Assembly (NCBI GenBank): GCA_023269235.1
Contig: JAHFTW010000001.1
Coordinates: forward strand, 169,548-233,547
Direction of reading: 5' to 3'
Length of the DNA stretch: 64,000 nucleotides
Origin: Thermoplasmata archaeon
Lineage (GTDB): Archaea; Thermoplasmatota; E2; JACPAO01; JAHFTW01
The translations under genes were made by a program, and so were the position numbers. Positions 44,286-53,897 of the stretch are shown in pieces; position 1 is the first letter of the stretch, and every line of letters starts with the position of its first letter. Under the pieces are notes generated by a model that made no database searches, was not told where the DNA came from, and saw nothing but the letters and a program-made list of their open reading frames with translations.

Positions 44286-45443
44286 TTAGATGCCTCCGGG
44301 GGTGGCCCTGACGATCTTGTACGCGGACGGGTTCTTGGCCATCTCGCTGGCCTTCTTGGCGGCGGCGTCGAGGGTCGGGGCGGTCTCCAAGCCGAAGGAG
44401 TGCAGAATCTCGTTGGCCTCCTTCGCGTTCGTGCCCTTGATGCGGGTGATGATGGGGAACTCGACGCCCTCTTTGCGCAGGACGGTGACGAGGCCGTTGG
44501 CGACGGTGTCGCACTTCGTGATGCCGCCAAAGAGGTTCAGGAACATGACGGCGGGCTTGGCCTTCTTCATGAGGCGGACGGCCTCGGCGACCTTCTCGGG
44601 GTTGTCGGTGCCGGAGAGGTCGAGGAAGACGCCGGCTTTGCCGCCGAACTGGGTCAGGGCGTCGAGCGTGCCCATGGTGAGCCCAGCACCGTTGGCCATG
44701 ACGCCGATGTTGCCGTCAAGCTGGACGAGGGCGACGCCGCGCTCCTTGGCCTCCTGCTCGAGGTCGGTCATGTTCTCGTCCTTCTGCTTGAACTCGGGGT
44801 GGCGGAAGACCGCGGAGTCGTTGAGGACGACCTTGGCGTCGCCGGCGACGACCTTGCCGTCGCGTTGGATCGCAAGCGGGTTGATCTCGGCGAGCTCGGC
44901 GTCCTCTTTGACGAAGAGCGTGTAGAGCTTGGCCATGACGCCGGCGAGCTGTTTCTGCACATCGGCGTCGAGGCCGGACTTGAGCAGGACGGCGCGGGCG
45001 TGGAAGGGCTGGAACCCGGTGAGGGGGTCAATCGTGGTCTTGAAGATGCGCTCCTCGGGGACCGACTCGATCTCGACGCCGCCGTCGGCGCTGAAGAGCA
45101 TGAGGAACTTGCGGGTGGCGCGGTCCACCATGATGCCGAGGTAGAACTCCTTCGCGAAGTCGAGCTTCTGCGCGACCATGACCTTCTTGGTGACGTGGCC
45201 CTTGATGTTGAGGCCGAGGATGCCCTTCGTGACCTCGCGCAGCTGCGCGGCGTTGTCGGCGAACTTGACGCCGCCCGCCTTGCCGCGGCCCCCGACCAGG
45301 ACCTGCGCCTTGACGACGACGGGGTAGTGCGCTTGGGCCATCTTGGCCTCGAGATCCTGCATGGACTCGACGACGAAGCCCTTGGCGCAGGGGATGGCGT
45401 GCTTCTCGTACAGCTCGCGACCTTGGTACTCGAAGAGATTCAC
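44286..45443 (-). CDS. sucC: Succinyl-CoA synthetase beta subunit
   Basis: MNLFEYQGRELYEKHAIP; VLVGGRGKAGGVKFA; MFLNLFGGITKCDTVANGLV. Confidence 0.95.
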   Translation of the reverse strand: MNLFEYQGRELYEKHAIPCAKGFVVESMQDLEAKMAQAHYPVVVKAQVLVGGRGKAGGVKFADNAAQLREVTKGILGLNIKGHVTKKVMVAQKLDFAKEFYLGIMVDRATRKFLMLFSADGGVEIESVPEERIFKTTIDPLTGFQPFHARAVLLKSGLDADVQKQLAGVMAKLYTLFVKEDAELAEINPLAIQRDGKVVAGDAKVVLNDSAVFRHPEFKQKDENMTDLEQEAKERGVALVQLDGNIGVMANGAGLTMGTLDALTQFGGKAGVFLDLSGTDNPEKVAEAVRLMKKAKPAVMFLNLFGGITKCDTVANGLVTVLRKEGVEFPIITRIKGTNAKEANEILHSFGLETAPTLDAAAKKASEMAKNPSAYKIVRATPGGI

Positions 45444-45571
45444 GATGGCGCCTCAGGCGCGCGACTTGGGAAGCCCATAAGAGGGTTGGGGGTTCCCTTC
45501 CTCGGCTTCGCGCTCGTTTGCCCATTCCGAACGTTTATGCGTCAACGCCAGCGTGGCGGCTCCGGTCCCTT

Positions 45572-45808
45572 ATGGGCTTCTTCGACCTCCCGACCGTCAA
45601 GCGCAACCCGACCGGCATCCTGGCCCTCGTCCTCTGCATCCTCCTCGGAGGCATTGGCACCATCATCATCGGCGTCATGGAGAAAAAGCAGAACGTCTGG
45701 ATCCTCGGCATCATCCAGATCGTCGTGACCATCGTCACGTTCGGCATCGGCGGCCTCTGGGCCTTGATCTGGGGCATCATGGTCTTCGTCCGCTCGACGA
45801 ACGCCTAG
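45572..45808 (+). CDS. Small membrane protein (2 TM)
   Basis: MGFFDLPTVKRNPTGILALVLCILLGGIGTIIIGVMEKKQNVWILGIIQIVVTIVTFGIGGLWALIWGIMVF. Confidence 0.65.
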   Translation: MGFFDLPTVKRNPTGILALVLCILLGGIGTIIIGVMEKKQNVWILGIIQIVVTIVTFGIGGLWALIWGIMVFVRSTNA

Positions 45809-45915
45809 CCCCCGGAGTGAATCGCTTCGTCCTTCCTCCTTCCTTCTTTCCTTCTTCTCCCCCCATTCCGTCCAGATTCCCCAACCTTTTCTCTGCGGCC
45901 GACTCTCGAAGGCCC

Positions 45916-46203
45916 GTGCAGCGCCTGCGACTCCAGCTCCGGCCGGGCGCCCGCACCGCAGGGGCGCTCCTCAACGTCCTCCCTTTGCCGGGGCTGGGCG
46001 CGCTCTGGGTCGGCTGGCGCAATCCCCACTCCCGCCTGCTGCGTCGCGGTTGGCTCCAGATGGTCCTCGTGCTCTTCGGCTCCTGGCCCCTCATCGTCCC
46101 CGGTGCGGTCGGCCTCGCGTGGGCCATCATGGACGCGGTCCGCATCGGCCAGGCTGAACTGTCTCCGCTGCCTCCCGCGGGGCCATCTGTAAAAGAGGGC
46201 TGA
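45916..46203 (+). CDS. Hypothetical small membrane protein (GTG start)
   Basis: Open frame with two hydrophobic segments, upstream of 46306. Confidence 0.45.
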   Translation: MQRLRLQLRPGARTAGALLNVLPLPGLGALWVGWRNPHSRLLRRGWLQMVLVLFGSWPLIVPGAVGLAWAIMDAVRIGQAELSPLPPAGPSVKEG

Positions 46204-46305
46204 CGAGGACCATCGCTCCCGTTTGCACTTCGCGCAGTCTTTAAGTCCGGCTCAGGCTGGGCGAAACAACCGCGACCCTCCGTCCGCGGATGGTGGAGAC
46301 CCCCC

Positions 46306-47304
46306 ATGTCAGCCAAGCCTGAGCCCAAATCCACGCCTGAGAAGACCGTGAAGGCCGCCGCGGCCGCGCCCGGAGTCTCGCCCGCGACCATCTCGCCCGG
46401 CGCCGACGCCAAGGACTCGGTCTACGACTCCGTCGCCAAGGAGCTCGCCACCCTCGCCACGAGCGACGCGCAGGTCAAGAAGATCGGCAGCAGCCCGCTC
46501 GGCGAGACCCGCGGCCAGGACGTCCTGCGCCTGCACGCGACCCTCAAGGGCATCGACCTCCTCAACGGCAAGGTCAACCGCGTCTTCGCGAGCCTGCAGA
46601 CCGCGCTCGCCGACCTGGACAGCCACCTCCACACGGACGCCACCTCGCTCACCGGCCAGGGCGACCGCCAGTCCTCGTCCATCCTGAAGGCCGTCGCCGC
46701 CGCCCAGGCGGACCTCAACGACGCCGTCAGCACCGCGCAGTCCACCCTGACCGCCGCCGTGAGCAAGGCCCAGTCGAGCTTGTCCGACCAGCTCACCAAG
46801 AGCACGGCCAGCCTCACCAAGACCGTGGACAGCGCCCAGTCGGCCCTGTCCGAGCAGCTCTCGAAGAGCACCTCCAGCATCACCAAGACGGTCAAGGACG
46901 CCCAGGCCGCGCTCTCCGAGCAGGTCGCTGAGGCCCAGACCGCCCTCTCCGGCGAGGTCGCCGAGAGCCTATCCGACCTGTCCGGCCGTAGCGACAACCT
47001 GCTCAACACGATGAAGGACTCCTTCTCGAAGGTCCTCAAGGCGACCGCCGGCAGCGAGGAGAACCTCAAGTCCCAGACGAGCTCGTTCAGCTCCGCCGTC
47101 GAGGAGCTGCTCTCCAACGTGCAGAACACCCTGCAGAAGCAGATCTTCGAGTTCCGCGAGGAGACCACCCGCCAGGTGGACAAGCGCATGAACCAGGCCG
47201 ACGTCGCCTTCGCGGCCGTCCGCGCCGACCAGGAGGTCATCAAGGCCCTCCTGACCGACATCATCAAGGACCGCATGGGCCGCGCCGAGCCGAAGTACCG
47301 CTAG
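46306..47304 (+). CDS. Long coiled-coil / apolipoprotein- or LEA-like repeat protein
   Basis: Low-complexity amphipathic repeats: TVDSAQSALSEQLSKSTSSITKTVKDAQAALSEQVAEAQTALSGEV. Confidence 0.75.
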   Translation: MSAKPEPKSTPEKTVKAAAAAPGVSPATISPGADAKDSVYDSVAKELATLATSDAQVKKIGSSPLGETRGQDVLRLHATLKGIDLLNGKVNRVFASLQTALADLDSHLHTDATSLTGQGDRQSSSILKAVAAAQADLNDAVSTAQSTLTAAVSKAQSSLSDQLTKSTASLTKTVDSAQSALSEQLSKSTSSITKTVKDAQAALSEQVAEAQTALSGEVAESLSDLSGRSDNLLNTMKDSFSKVLKATAGSEENLKSQTSSFSSAVEELLSNVQNTLQKQIFEFREETTRQVDKRMNQADVAFAAVRADQEVIKALLTDIIKDRMGRAEPKYR

Positions 47305-47328
47305 GCGTCCCCTCAGGTTGGTTCCCCC

Positions 47329-48201
47329 GTGACCTCCAGCGTCCAGCTTCGCCTGCTCGCGCTCGCCCTGGTCGTGGCCTTCGCGGCCGCGGCGCCGGTG
47401 GCGGCGCAGGGCCAGGTCGGCCCCGCCATCTCCATCACGCCTGCGACCGGCGCGCTCGCCCTCAAGGACGGGCAGAGCCAGACGGTGTCGTGGACGATCG
47501 CGAACAGCGGCCCAACGAGCGGCTCCGTCACGGTGACGCTGACGCTCCCGACGGGCTGGACCGGCTCGCTCGCGGCCTCGGATGCCTCCTTTTCGCTTGG
47601 CGGCAGCGTGCCGCCGGCGATGACGGGCGGCAGCCACGCGGTGAACGTCATCGTAGCCCCCGTCGCCGGCAAGGCGCAGAACGGCACGCTGCGCCTGGAC
47701 GCGGTCGGGACCAACTCGGCCGGCCAGGCGAGCTCGGCCTCGGCCACGGTGGTCCTCACCTACATCCCCCCTCCCCCCCTCCCCCCCATCCCCTACGACC
47801 CGTGGCCGGCCCTGACGGTGTTCCTGGTCGCGTTGGCCCTTCTCGTCGGGTTCGGAGTCTACCTCTACAGCGGCAGCCGGGTCCAGCTTCGCCTCAACAC
47901 CCTCGAAGTGGCTGAGCGCCCTGGCGACCGGGCCACGTACAGCCTGCTCATCCAGAACACGTCGCGCCGCGTCCGCAAGATCGAGCTTCGCCTGAACGGG
48001 CTGGAGTCCCCCTGGACGGGCGCGCTCATGGTGCCGCACGTCCTCCTGGACGGCGAGGCCTCCACGGACATCCCGTTCTCCATCAGCATCCCCCGGGACG
48101 CGGCGCCCGGAGAGGTGCAGGGCTTCAAGGTCCAGGCGCGCCCGGCGGGCCCGTTCCTCTGGCTGGTCTCGCGCCGCGTCGTGACGCGCGTCCTCCAGTA
48201 G
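47329..48201 (+). CDS. Secreted/membrane-anchored NEW3-like domain protein (COG1470-like)
   Basis: Signal peptide; DGQSQTVSWTIANSGPTSGSVTVTLTLPTGWTGSLAAS; TM; second domain RATYSLLIQNTSRRVRKIELRLNGLESPW. Confidence 0.65.
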   Translation: MTSSVQLRLLALALVVAFAAAAPVAAQGQVGPAISITPATGALALKDGQSQTVSWTIANSGPTSGSVTVTLTLPTGWTGSLAASDASFSLGGSVPPAMTGGSHAVNVIVAPVAGKAQNGTLRLDAVGTNSAGQASSASATVVLTYIPPPPLPPIPYDPWPALTVFLVALALLVGFGVYLYSGSRVQLRLNTLEVAERPGDRATYSLLIQNTSRRVRKIELRLNGLESPWTGALMVPHVLLDGEASTDIPFSISIPRDAAPGEVQGFKVQARPAGPFLWLVSRRVVTRVLQ

Positions 48202-48363
48202 CGGACCGCGTCGAGGCGGGTCGGCTCCAGGCGCAACAGGTGGGTCGGTTCTCGAGGCGAATCCTTAGGCAACCAGAGTCCGCGTAGAATGCTACTCTTC
48301 GAGTGCAACCTGTGATTCAAATGCGCGGGGTTTAAGTTTTCGCCCCGGGTCTTCCAGCCCGGG

Positions 48364-48882
48364 ATGCACATGGTTAGCCAACCCAAGGTTTTGGTGTTCT
48401 CGAGCACGCCTGCGATCGGTGACGTTGCACTGGCAACTGTCGGCCGCATCCGCGGTGAAATTCTTTCAAACGAAGCGAACGTTCCGATGGAGGGCATTGC
48501 TGTCCGCCTTTGGGATGCCGCATGGAAGCTGGCAGGCACCGTCAAGGCCGACAGCGCCGGCACCTTCCGCTTCGAGGGCATCTCGCCCGGCCACTACACG
48601 GTCTCGCTTGAGGTCCCCGCCGGCTACACCGCCGAGCGCACCGACAGCACCCTGAAGGTCGGCGCCAAGGGCGACCACGTCGTGCGCTTCCAGATGCGCG
48701 GCGCGAGCGCCCTCTCCGGCCGTGTCGTTGACGGCCCCATGGGCGCCCCCGCCGCCGGCGTCTTCGTGGACCTGGTGGACGCCGCGGGCAAGTTCGTTGC
48801 CCAGGGCACCACCGCAGCCAACGGCGACTACGCCTTCAGCGGCCTCAACCCCGGCCGCTACACGGTCCGCCTGCACAAGTAA
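48364..48882 (+). CDS. Two carboxypeptidase-regulatory/Cna-B-like domains
   Basis: GRIRGEILSNEANVPMEGIAVRLWD...GTFRFEGISPGHYTVSLEVPAGY and SGRVVDGPMGAPAAGVFVDLVD...GDYAFSGLNPGRYTVRL. Confidence 0.75.
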   Translation: MHMVSQPKVLVFSSTPAIGDVALATVGRIRGEILSNEANVPMEGIAVRLWDAAWKLAGTVKADSAGTFRFEGISPGHYTVSLEVPAGYTAERTDSTLKVGAKGDHVVRFQMRGASALSGRVVDGPMGAPAAGVFVDLVDAAGKFVAQGTTAANGDYAFSGLNPGRYTVRLHK

Positions 48883-48976
48883 GGCGCCCGGATCTCCTTC
48901 CTCCTTCCCCCCTTTCTTTTCGTCCTCGTTCCTCTCGGACCGGCACTCCCTTGAGCCTGCGGCAGCTCGGCCCCTT

Positions 48977-49798
48977 GTGAAGCCCGTCGTCCTCGTCACC
49001 GGGACCTCCAGCGGCATCGGCCGCGAGGCCGTCGCCCACCTCCGGAAGGCCGGTGCCCTCGTCGTCGCCACCGCGCGCAAGGCCGAGTCCATCGCCGACC
49101 TGGCCGCCCCCGGCGAGGTGGAGTGCCTCGCCCTCGACGTGACGGACGACGCCCAGCGCAAGGCCGTCGTCGCGGAGGTCTTGGCCCGCCACGGCCGCCT
49201 CGACGCGCTCGTCAACAACGCTGGCTACGGCGCGATGCTCGCCGTCGAGGAGACGCCCGGTGACGCGATGCGCCGCATGTACGAGACGAACGTCTTCGGC
49301 CCGCACGAGCTCGCCCGCCTCGTCCTGCCCACGATGCGTCGTCAGGGCCACGGCCGCGTCGTCAACGTCGCCAGCATCGCCGGCCACGTCTCCGTTCCAC
49401 TCCTGGGCGCCTACTGCTCGACGAAGTTCGCCCTGCGCGCCCTGACGCAGGCGATGAACAACGAGGTCCGCCCCCTTGGCCTGCGCGCCTGCCTCATCGA
49501 GCCCGGCGTCATCAAGACCAACTTCGGCACGCACAGCCTCGTGGAGGCCAAGGCCGCCGGCGCCGACCTGGAGGGCCCGTACGGCCCCTACTATCGGCGC
49601 TGGGGCGAGATGCGGATGCTGGGCGGCGGCGCCCATCCTCGCGTCATCGCGCGCCGCATCGTGCACGCCTGCCTGGCCCAGTCGCCGCGTTTGCACTATT
49701 TTGGCCCGGTCCAAGCGAAGGCCGCCAACGTCGCCAAGCGTCTCCTCCCGGACTCCCTCATCGATTTCGGGATGCGGTTCTGGTTACGCGGGAAGTAA
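48977..49798 (+). CDS. Short-chain dehydrogenase/reductase (GTG start)
   Basis: VLVTGTSSGIGREAVAHL; NNAGYGA; YCSTKFALRAL. Confidence 0.92.
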   Translation: MKPVVLVTGTSSGIGREAVAHLRKAGALVVATARKAESIADLAAPGEVECLALDVTDDAQRKAVVAEVLARHGRLDALVNNAGYGAMLAVEETPGDAMRRMYETNVFGPHELARLVLPTMRRQGHGRVVNVASIAGHVSVPLLGAYCSTKFALRALTQAMNNEVRPLGLRACLIEPGVIKTNFGTHSLVEAKAAGADLEGPYGPYYRRWGEMRMLGGGAHPRVIARRIVHACLAQSPRLHYFGPVQAKAANVAKRLLPDSLIDFGMRFWLRGK

Positions 49799-49801
49799 CC
49801 A

Positions 49802-50791
49802 TCAGCGGGAAGCGACGCCGCCCACGAAGACGGCGACCAGGTAGGCCGCCGCCCGCGCGGTGTTGCCCGTCGGGTCCAGCTCGGGGGCGCACTCGACGAG
49901 GTCCATGCCGGCACAGCGCGGGTCGGCCGCGACCCGGTGGACGAACTCGGCCGCCTCCGAGAGCGCCATGCCGCCGATGCCGGGCGCGCTGACGCCGGGC
50001 GCGATGGACTGGTCGAGAACGTCGAGGTCCAGGCTGAGCCAGAGGGTCTTCGTTCCCTTGCCGGCCTGGGCGAGGGCCGCCTGCGCTGCGGCCACGGCGC
50101 CTTTGGAACGGACCTGCTGCAGGGTGACGGGCTTGAGACCCAACTGCGCGGCCCGGTCGGCGAGCGCCTTCGTGTTGGCGAAGGGCCGGATGCCCGCCTC
50201 CGCCAGGTTGGCGGGCTGGACGGGATGGCCGTCGAGCTCGGTGAGGATGCGGCCGTAGGGGGTGCCGCTGGAAGGTTGGCCATCAACGGGGCGGACGTCG
50301 TAGTGGGCGTCGAGGACGATGAGGCCGACCGTGCCCCACTTGGCGGCGCGGGCCTGGCAGAGCGCCTGGACGACGGGAAAGCTCAGGCTGTTGTCGCCGC
50401 CCAGGACCACGAGGGGCTTGCCCTTCGCGAACACCTTCTGGAGCGCCGCACGCACCGTCTCGTGGGTGGCGAGGGTGTCGTCGGCGTCGAGGCCGTCCAG
50501 GTCGCCGAGGTCGTGCCAGCGCAGGCTGGCCAGGTCCACGCCGCGGTCCGGGTCGTGGCTCGCGAGGAAGCGGAACGCCTCCCGGATGCCGGTCGGGCCT
50601 CCGGAGGCGCCCTTGCGCCCCAGGACGGCGCCGTCGAAGGGGAGGCCGCACACGAGGACGTCGGCGCGGGCCGCGGCGGACTGGAGCTCCAGGAAGCGCG
50701 GGTCCTTCGGCCGCGTGCGGAGGGCGGGCCGCGAGGCGGGGCTGGGCGTGAAGGCCACGAGGAGCTTATCCGGCCGGCCGATTTGAGACAA
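49802..50791 (-). CDS. hutG: Formimidoylglutamase / arginase-agmatinase family
   Basis: VVLGGDNSLSFPV; IVLDAHYDVR; LSLDLDVLDQSIAPGVSAPGIGG; hut neighbourhood. Confidence 0.85.
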   Translation of the reverse strand: MSQIGRPDKLLVAFTPSPASRPALRTRPKDPRFLELQSAAARADVLVCGLPFDGAVLGRKGASGGPTGIREAFRFLASHDPDRGVDLASLRWHDLGDLDGLDADDTLATHETVRAALQKVFAKGKPLVVLGGDNSLSFPVVQALCQARAAKWGTVGLIVLDAHYDVRPVDGQPSSGTPYGRILTELDGHPVQPANLAEAGIRPFANTKALADRAAQLGLKPVTLQQVRSKGAVAAAQAALAQAGKGTKTLWLSLDLDVLDQSIAPGVSAPGIGGMALSEAAEFVHRVAADPRCAGMDLVECAPELDPTGNTARAAAYLVAVFVGGVASR

Positions 50792-50793
50792 TC

Positions 50794-52038
50794 GTGAGCG
50801 ACGCCGACCTCCTCATCCGCCACTGCACGGTGGCCACGATGGAAGGCCCCAACAAGCCCCGCGACAAGCATGAGGCCGACGATTGTGGCATGGAGGCGGG
50901 CTGGAGCATCGCCGTCAAGAACGGTCGCATCACTTTCGTCGGCCCGGACCCCGACTGGAAGGGCAAGGCGACGCGCGTCATCGACGCCCATCGCAAACTG
51001 GTCACCCCAGGCTACGTGGATTCCCACACGCACCTCGTCTACGCTGGCGACCGGTCGAACGAGCTCAAGCAGAAGCTCCAGGGCAAGTCGTACATGGACA
51101 TCCTCGCCGCCGGCGGGGGCATCATGAGCACGGTCCGCGCCACCCGCGCCGCGACCACGAACGAGCTCGAGGAGGCCGCCGTCGTGCGCGCCAAGCGCAT
51201 GCTGCAGTGCGGCACCACGACGCTGGAGGCGAAGTCCGGCTACGGGCTCACCACGAAGGACGAACTGCGCATCCTGGAGGCGCAGCCGAAGGTCAGCAAG
51301 CGCACCGGCGTCCCCATCGTCAGCACGTTCCTCGGCGCCCACGCCGTCCCGGACGAGTTCAAGGGCCGCACCGATGCCTACGTGGACCTCGTCATCGACA
51401 AGATGCTCCCTGACGTCGAGCAGCAGCACATCGCGCGCTTCTGCGACGTCTTCGTGGAAAAGGACGTCTTCACCGCCGAGCAAGGCGAGCGTATCCTCCT
51501 GGCCGCCAAGAAGCGCGGCTTCCAGCTCCGCATGCACGCCGACGAGATTGTCAACACGGCGGGCGCCGAGCTGGCCGCCAAGGTCGGCTGTGTGGCCGCC
51601 GAGCATCTCCTCAAAGTGAGCGACGCCGGCATCCAGGCCATGGCCGACGCCGGCACCATTGCGACGCTGCTGCCCACCGTCCCCATCACGATGATGAAGC
51701 CCGAGTGGGCGCCCGCCGCGAAACTCATGGAGGCGCTCGTCCCGGTCGCGGTCGCCACCGACCACAACCCGAACAACCCGGTCGTGGACCTCCAGTTCGC
51801 CGCGCAGATGGCGTGCTATACGATGGGCCTGACGCCCTACCAGGCCTTGACTGCAGTCACCTGGAACGCGGCGTGCGCGCTCGGCGTCGAGGACCAGGTC
51901 GGCTCCCTTGAGGTCGGCAAGATTGCCAACCTCGTCATCCACGACGTCTCGATGGTGCAGAACTGGGTCCACGAGCTGGGCCGCAACACCGCGAAGGCGG
52001 TCATCCTGAACGGCAAGCTCGTGCCGCCGCAGATCTGA
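50794..52038 (+). CDS. hutI: Imidazolonepropionase (GTG start)
   Basis: VTPGYVDSHTHLVYAGDRSNELKQKLQGKSYMDILAAGGGIMSTVRATR; TTLEAKSGYGLT. Confidence 0.93.
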   Translation: MSDADLLIRHCTVATMEGPNKPRDKHEADDCGMEAGWSIAVKNGRITFVGPDPDWKGKATRVIDAHRKLVTPGYVDSHTHLVYAGDRSNELKQKLQGKSYMDILAAGGGIMSTVRATRAATTNELEEAAVVRAKRMLQCGTTTLEAKSGYGLTTKDELRILEAQPKVSKRTGVPIVSTFLGAHAVPDEFKGRTDAYVDLVIDKMLPDVEQQHIARFCDVFVEKDVFTAEQGERILLAAKKRGFQLRMHADEIVNTAGAELAAKVGCVAAEHLLKVSDAGIQAMADAGTIATLLPTVPITMMKPEWAPAAKLMEALVPVAVATDHNPNNPVVDLQFAAQMACYTMGLTPYQALTAVTWNAACALGVEDQVGSLEVGKIANLVIHDVSMVQNWVHELGRNTAKAVILNGKLVPPQI

Positions 52039-52042
52039 GACC

Positions 52043-52291
52043 CTACATCATCGACGGCGCGGGCGCGGCCGGCATTGCGTTGACATCCTCGCCTTTCAGG
52101 GTGCTGCGCTTGGACGCCCCGGCGGCGGCCGCGGAGGAGGCCCCCAACGCGCGCAGGTACTCCTCGGCCTTCGCCTTGGCGGCCTCGACGGCCTCGGGCG
52201 AGACGCGCCACTCGGCGCCGCTGGGCGGGTTGCCGGCGCGGGTGGTTCCATCCTTCAGCAGGGCCTTGACGTGCGAGTCCGCGAGCGCCAT
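52043..52291 (-). CDS. Divergent archaeal histone-fold-like protein (82 aa)
   Basis: HVKALLKDG...RVSPEAVEAAKAKAEEYLRALGASSAAAAGASKRSTLKGEDVNAM aligns to HMfB-type RVSDDA...EE...GRKTIKAEDIELA. Confidence 0.6.
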   Translation of the reverse strand: MALADSHVKALLKDGTTRAGNPPSGAEWRVSPEAVEAAKAKAEEYLRALGASSAAAAGASKRSTLKGEDVNAMPAAPAPSMM

Positions 52292-52340
52292 GACGGCCGC
52301 ACCGGGGTCCCTGTTGATGAGGGCTCCGGCAGGGGGCCGG

Positions 52341-53888
52341 TTAGACGAGCCGGACGCCGGCGTCGGCGACGGCCTGGCGCAGGGCGCCCTCGGACAGGAG
52401 GCGCGCCATCGTCTTGACGTCGGTGCTGAGGACACGGTCCTTCGCGAGCGTGGGGATGGTGGCCCGCACGCGCAGGTGGGCGGCGCGCGAGCCGGTGCCG
52501 GCCTTGAGCGGCGTCTTGAAGTCGAGCGCCTGGGCGGCGCAGAGCGCCTCGATGGCGACGACGTTGCGGGCGTTCTCCAGGACGCGGCCGAGCTTGAGCG
52601 CCGAGATGGAGCCCATGCTGACGTGGTCCTCCTGGTTCGCGGAGGTGGGGATGGAGTCCACGCTCGCGGGGTGGCACTGCACCTTGTTCTCGGACACGAG
52701 TGCCGCGGCGACGTACTGCGCGATCATGAAGCCCGAGTTGAGGCCCCCGGAGTCCACGAGGAACGGCTTGAGGCCCTCGGAGAGGTCGGGGTTCACGAGG
52801 CGCTCGATGCGGCGCTCGCTGATGCTCGCGACCTCGGCGAGCGCGATGGCGAGGAAGTCGAGCTGGAAGGCCAGGGGCTCGCCGTGGAAGTTGCCTTGGC
52901 TCACGATGTGGCCGTCGCCGAAGACGAGTGGGTTGTCGGTGGCGGAGTTGACTTCGATGGCGAGCACGGAGGCGGCCTGCTCGATGACGTCACGGCAGGC
53001 GCCAAGGACCTGCGGGATGCAGCGCAGCGAGTAGGCGTCCTGGACGCGCTCGCAGCCTTCGTGCGACTTCACGATGCCCGAGGCGGCGGTGAGGCGGCGC
53101 ATGTTCGCGGCGACCGCGCCCTGGCCGGGATGGGGGCGGGCCTTGTGGACGCGCTCTTCGAGCGGCGCGGTGGAGCCCATGAGGGCCTCCAGGCTCATTC
53201 CAGCGGCGATCTGGGCGTCGCGCAGAAGGCCCTGCGCGTCGGAGATGGCAAGGCACCCGATGGCGGACATCATCTGCGTCCCGTTGATGAGCGCCAGTCC
53301 TTCCTTGGCCTCAAGCACGAGCGGGGCGAGGCCGGCCAGCCGGAGCGCCTCCGGAGCCTCCATGCGGCGACCGTCCAGGTCCACCTCGCCGAGGCCGATG
53401 ACGGGGAGCGCCATGTGGGCGAGCGGGCAGAGGTCGCCGGAGGCGCCGACGGAGCCGCGGGACGGGACGACGGGGACGAGGCCGCGGTTCAGCATCGCGA
53501 CCAGGAACTCGATGAGGGCGCGCCGCACGCCGGAACAGCCCTTCACGAGCGTGTTGACGCGGATGAGGAGCATGGCGCGCACGACGTCGTGGGCGAGCGG
53601 GTGGCCGACGCCGACGGCGTGGCTCATGAGGAGATTGCGCTGCAGGTCGCGCACCTGGTCGCGGCTGATGCGGACGTGCGCGAACTCGCCGAAGCCGGTC
53701 GTGATGCCGTACGCGACCTCGCCCTTCTCGACGAGGCGGTCCACGACCTTGCGGCTGCGCTCGACGCCGGGCCAGGCGGCCGCGTCCACGGTGACCTTGG
53801 CGCCGCCGCGCGCGACGGCGACGACCTGGGCGAGGCTCAGCGAGTTGCCGTCAAGGGGGACGGTGCGGGACACAGGCCTGGGACCCAA
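52341..53888 (-). CDS. hutH: Histidine ammonia-lyase
   Basis: GSVGASGDLCPLAHMAL (MIO ASG), ITTGFGEFAHVRI, NQEDHVSMGS; start may be slightly internal. Confidence 0.93.
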   Translation of the reverse strand: MGPRPVSRTVPLDGNSLSLAQVVAVARGGAKVTVDAAAWPGVERSRKVVDRLVEKGEVAYGITTGFGEFAHVRISRDQVRDLQRNLLMSHAVGVGHPLAHDVVRAMLLIRVNTLVKGCSGVRRALIEFLVAMLNRGLVPVVPSRGSVGASGDLCPLAHMALPVIGLGEVDLDGRRMEAPEALRLAGLAPLVLEAKEGLALINGTQMMSAIGCLAISDAQGLLRDAQIAAGMSLEALMGSTAPLEERVHKARPHPGQGAVAANMRRLTAASGIVKSHEGCERVQDAYSLRCIPQVLGACRDVIEQAASVLAIEVNSATDNPLVFGDGHIVSQGNFHGEPLAFQLDFLAIALAEVASISERRIERLVNPDLSEGLKPFLVDSGGLNSGFMIAQYVAAALVSENKVQCHPASVDSIPTSANQEDHVSMGSISALKLGRVLENARNVVAIEALCAAQALDFKTPLKAGTGSRAAHLRVRATIPTLAKDRVLSTDVKTMARLLSEGALRQAVADAGVRLV

Positions 53889-53897
53889 GTCCGCGAG

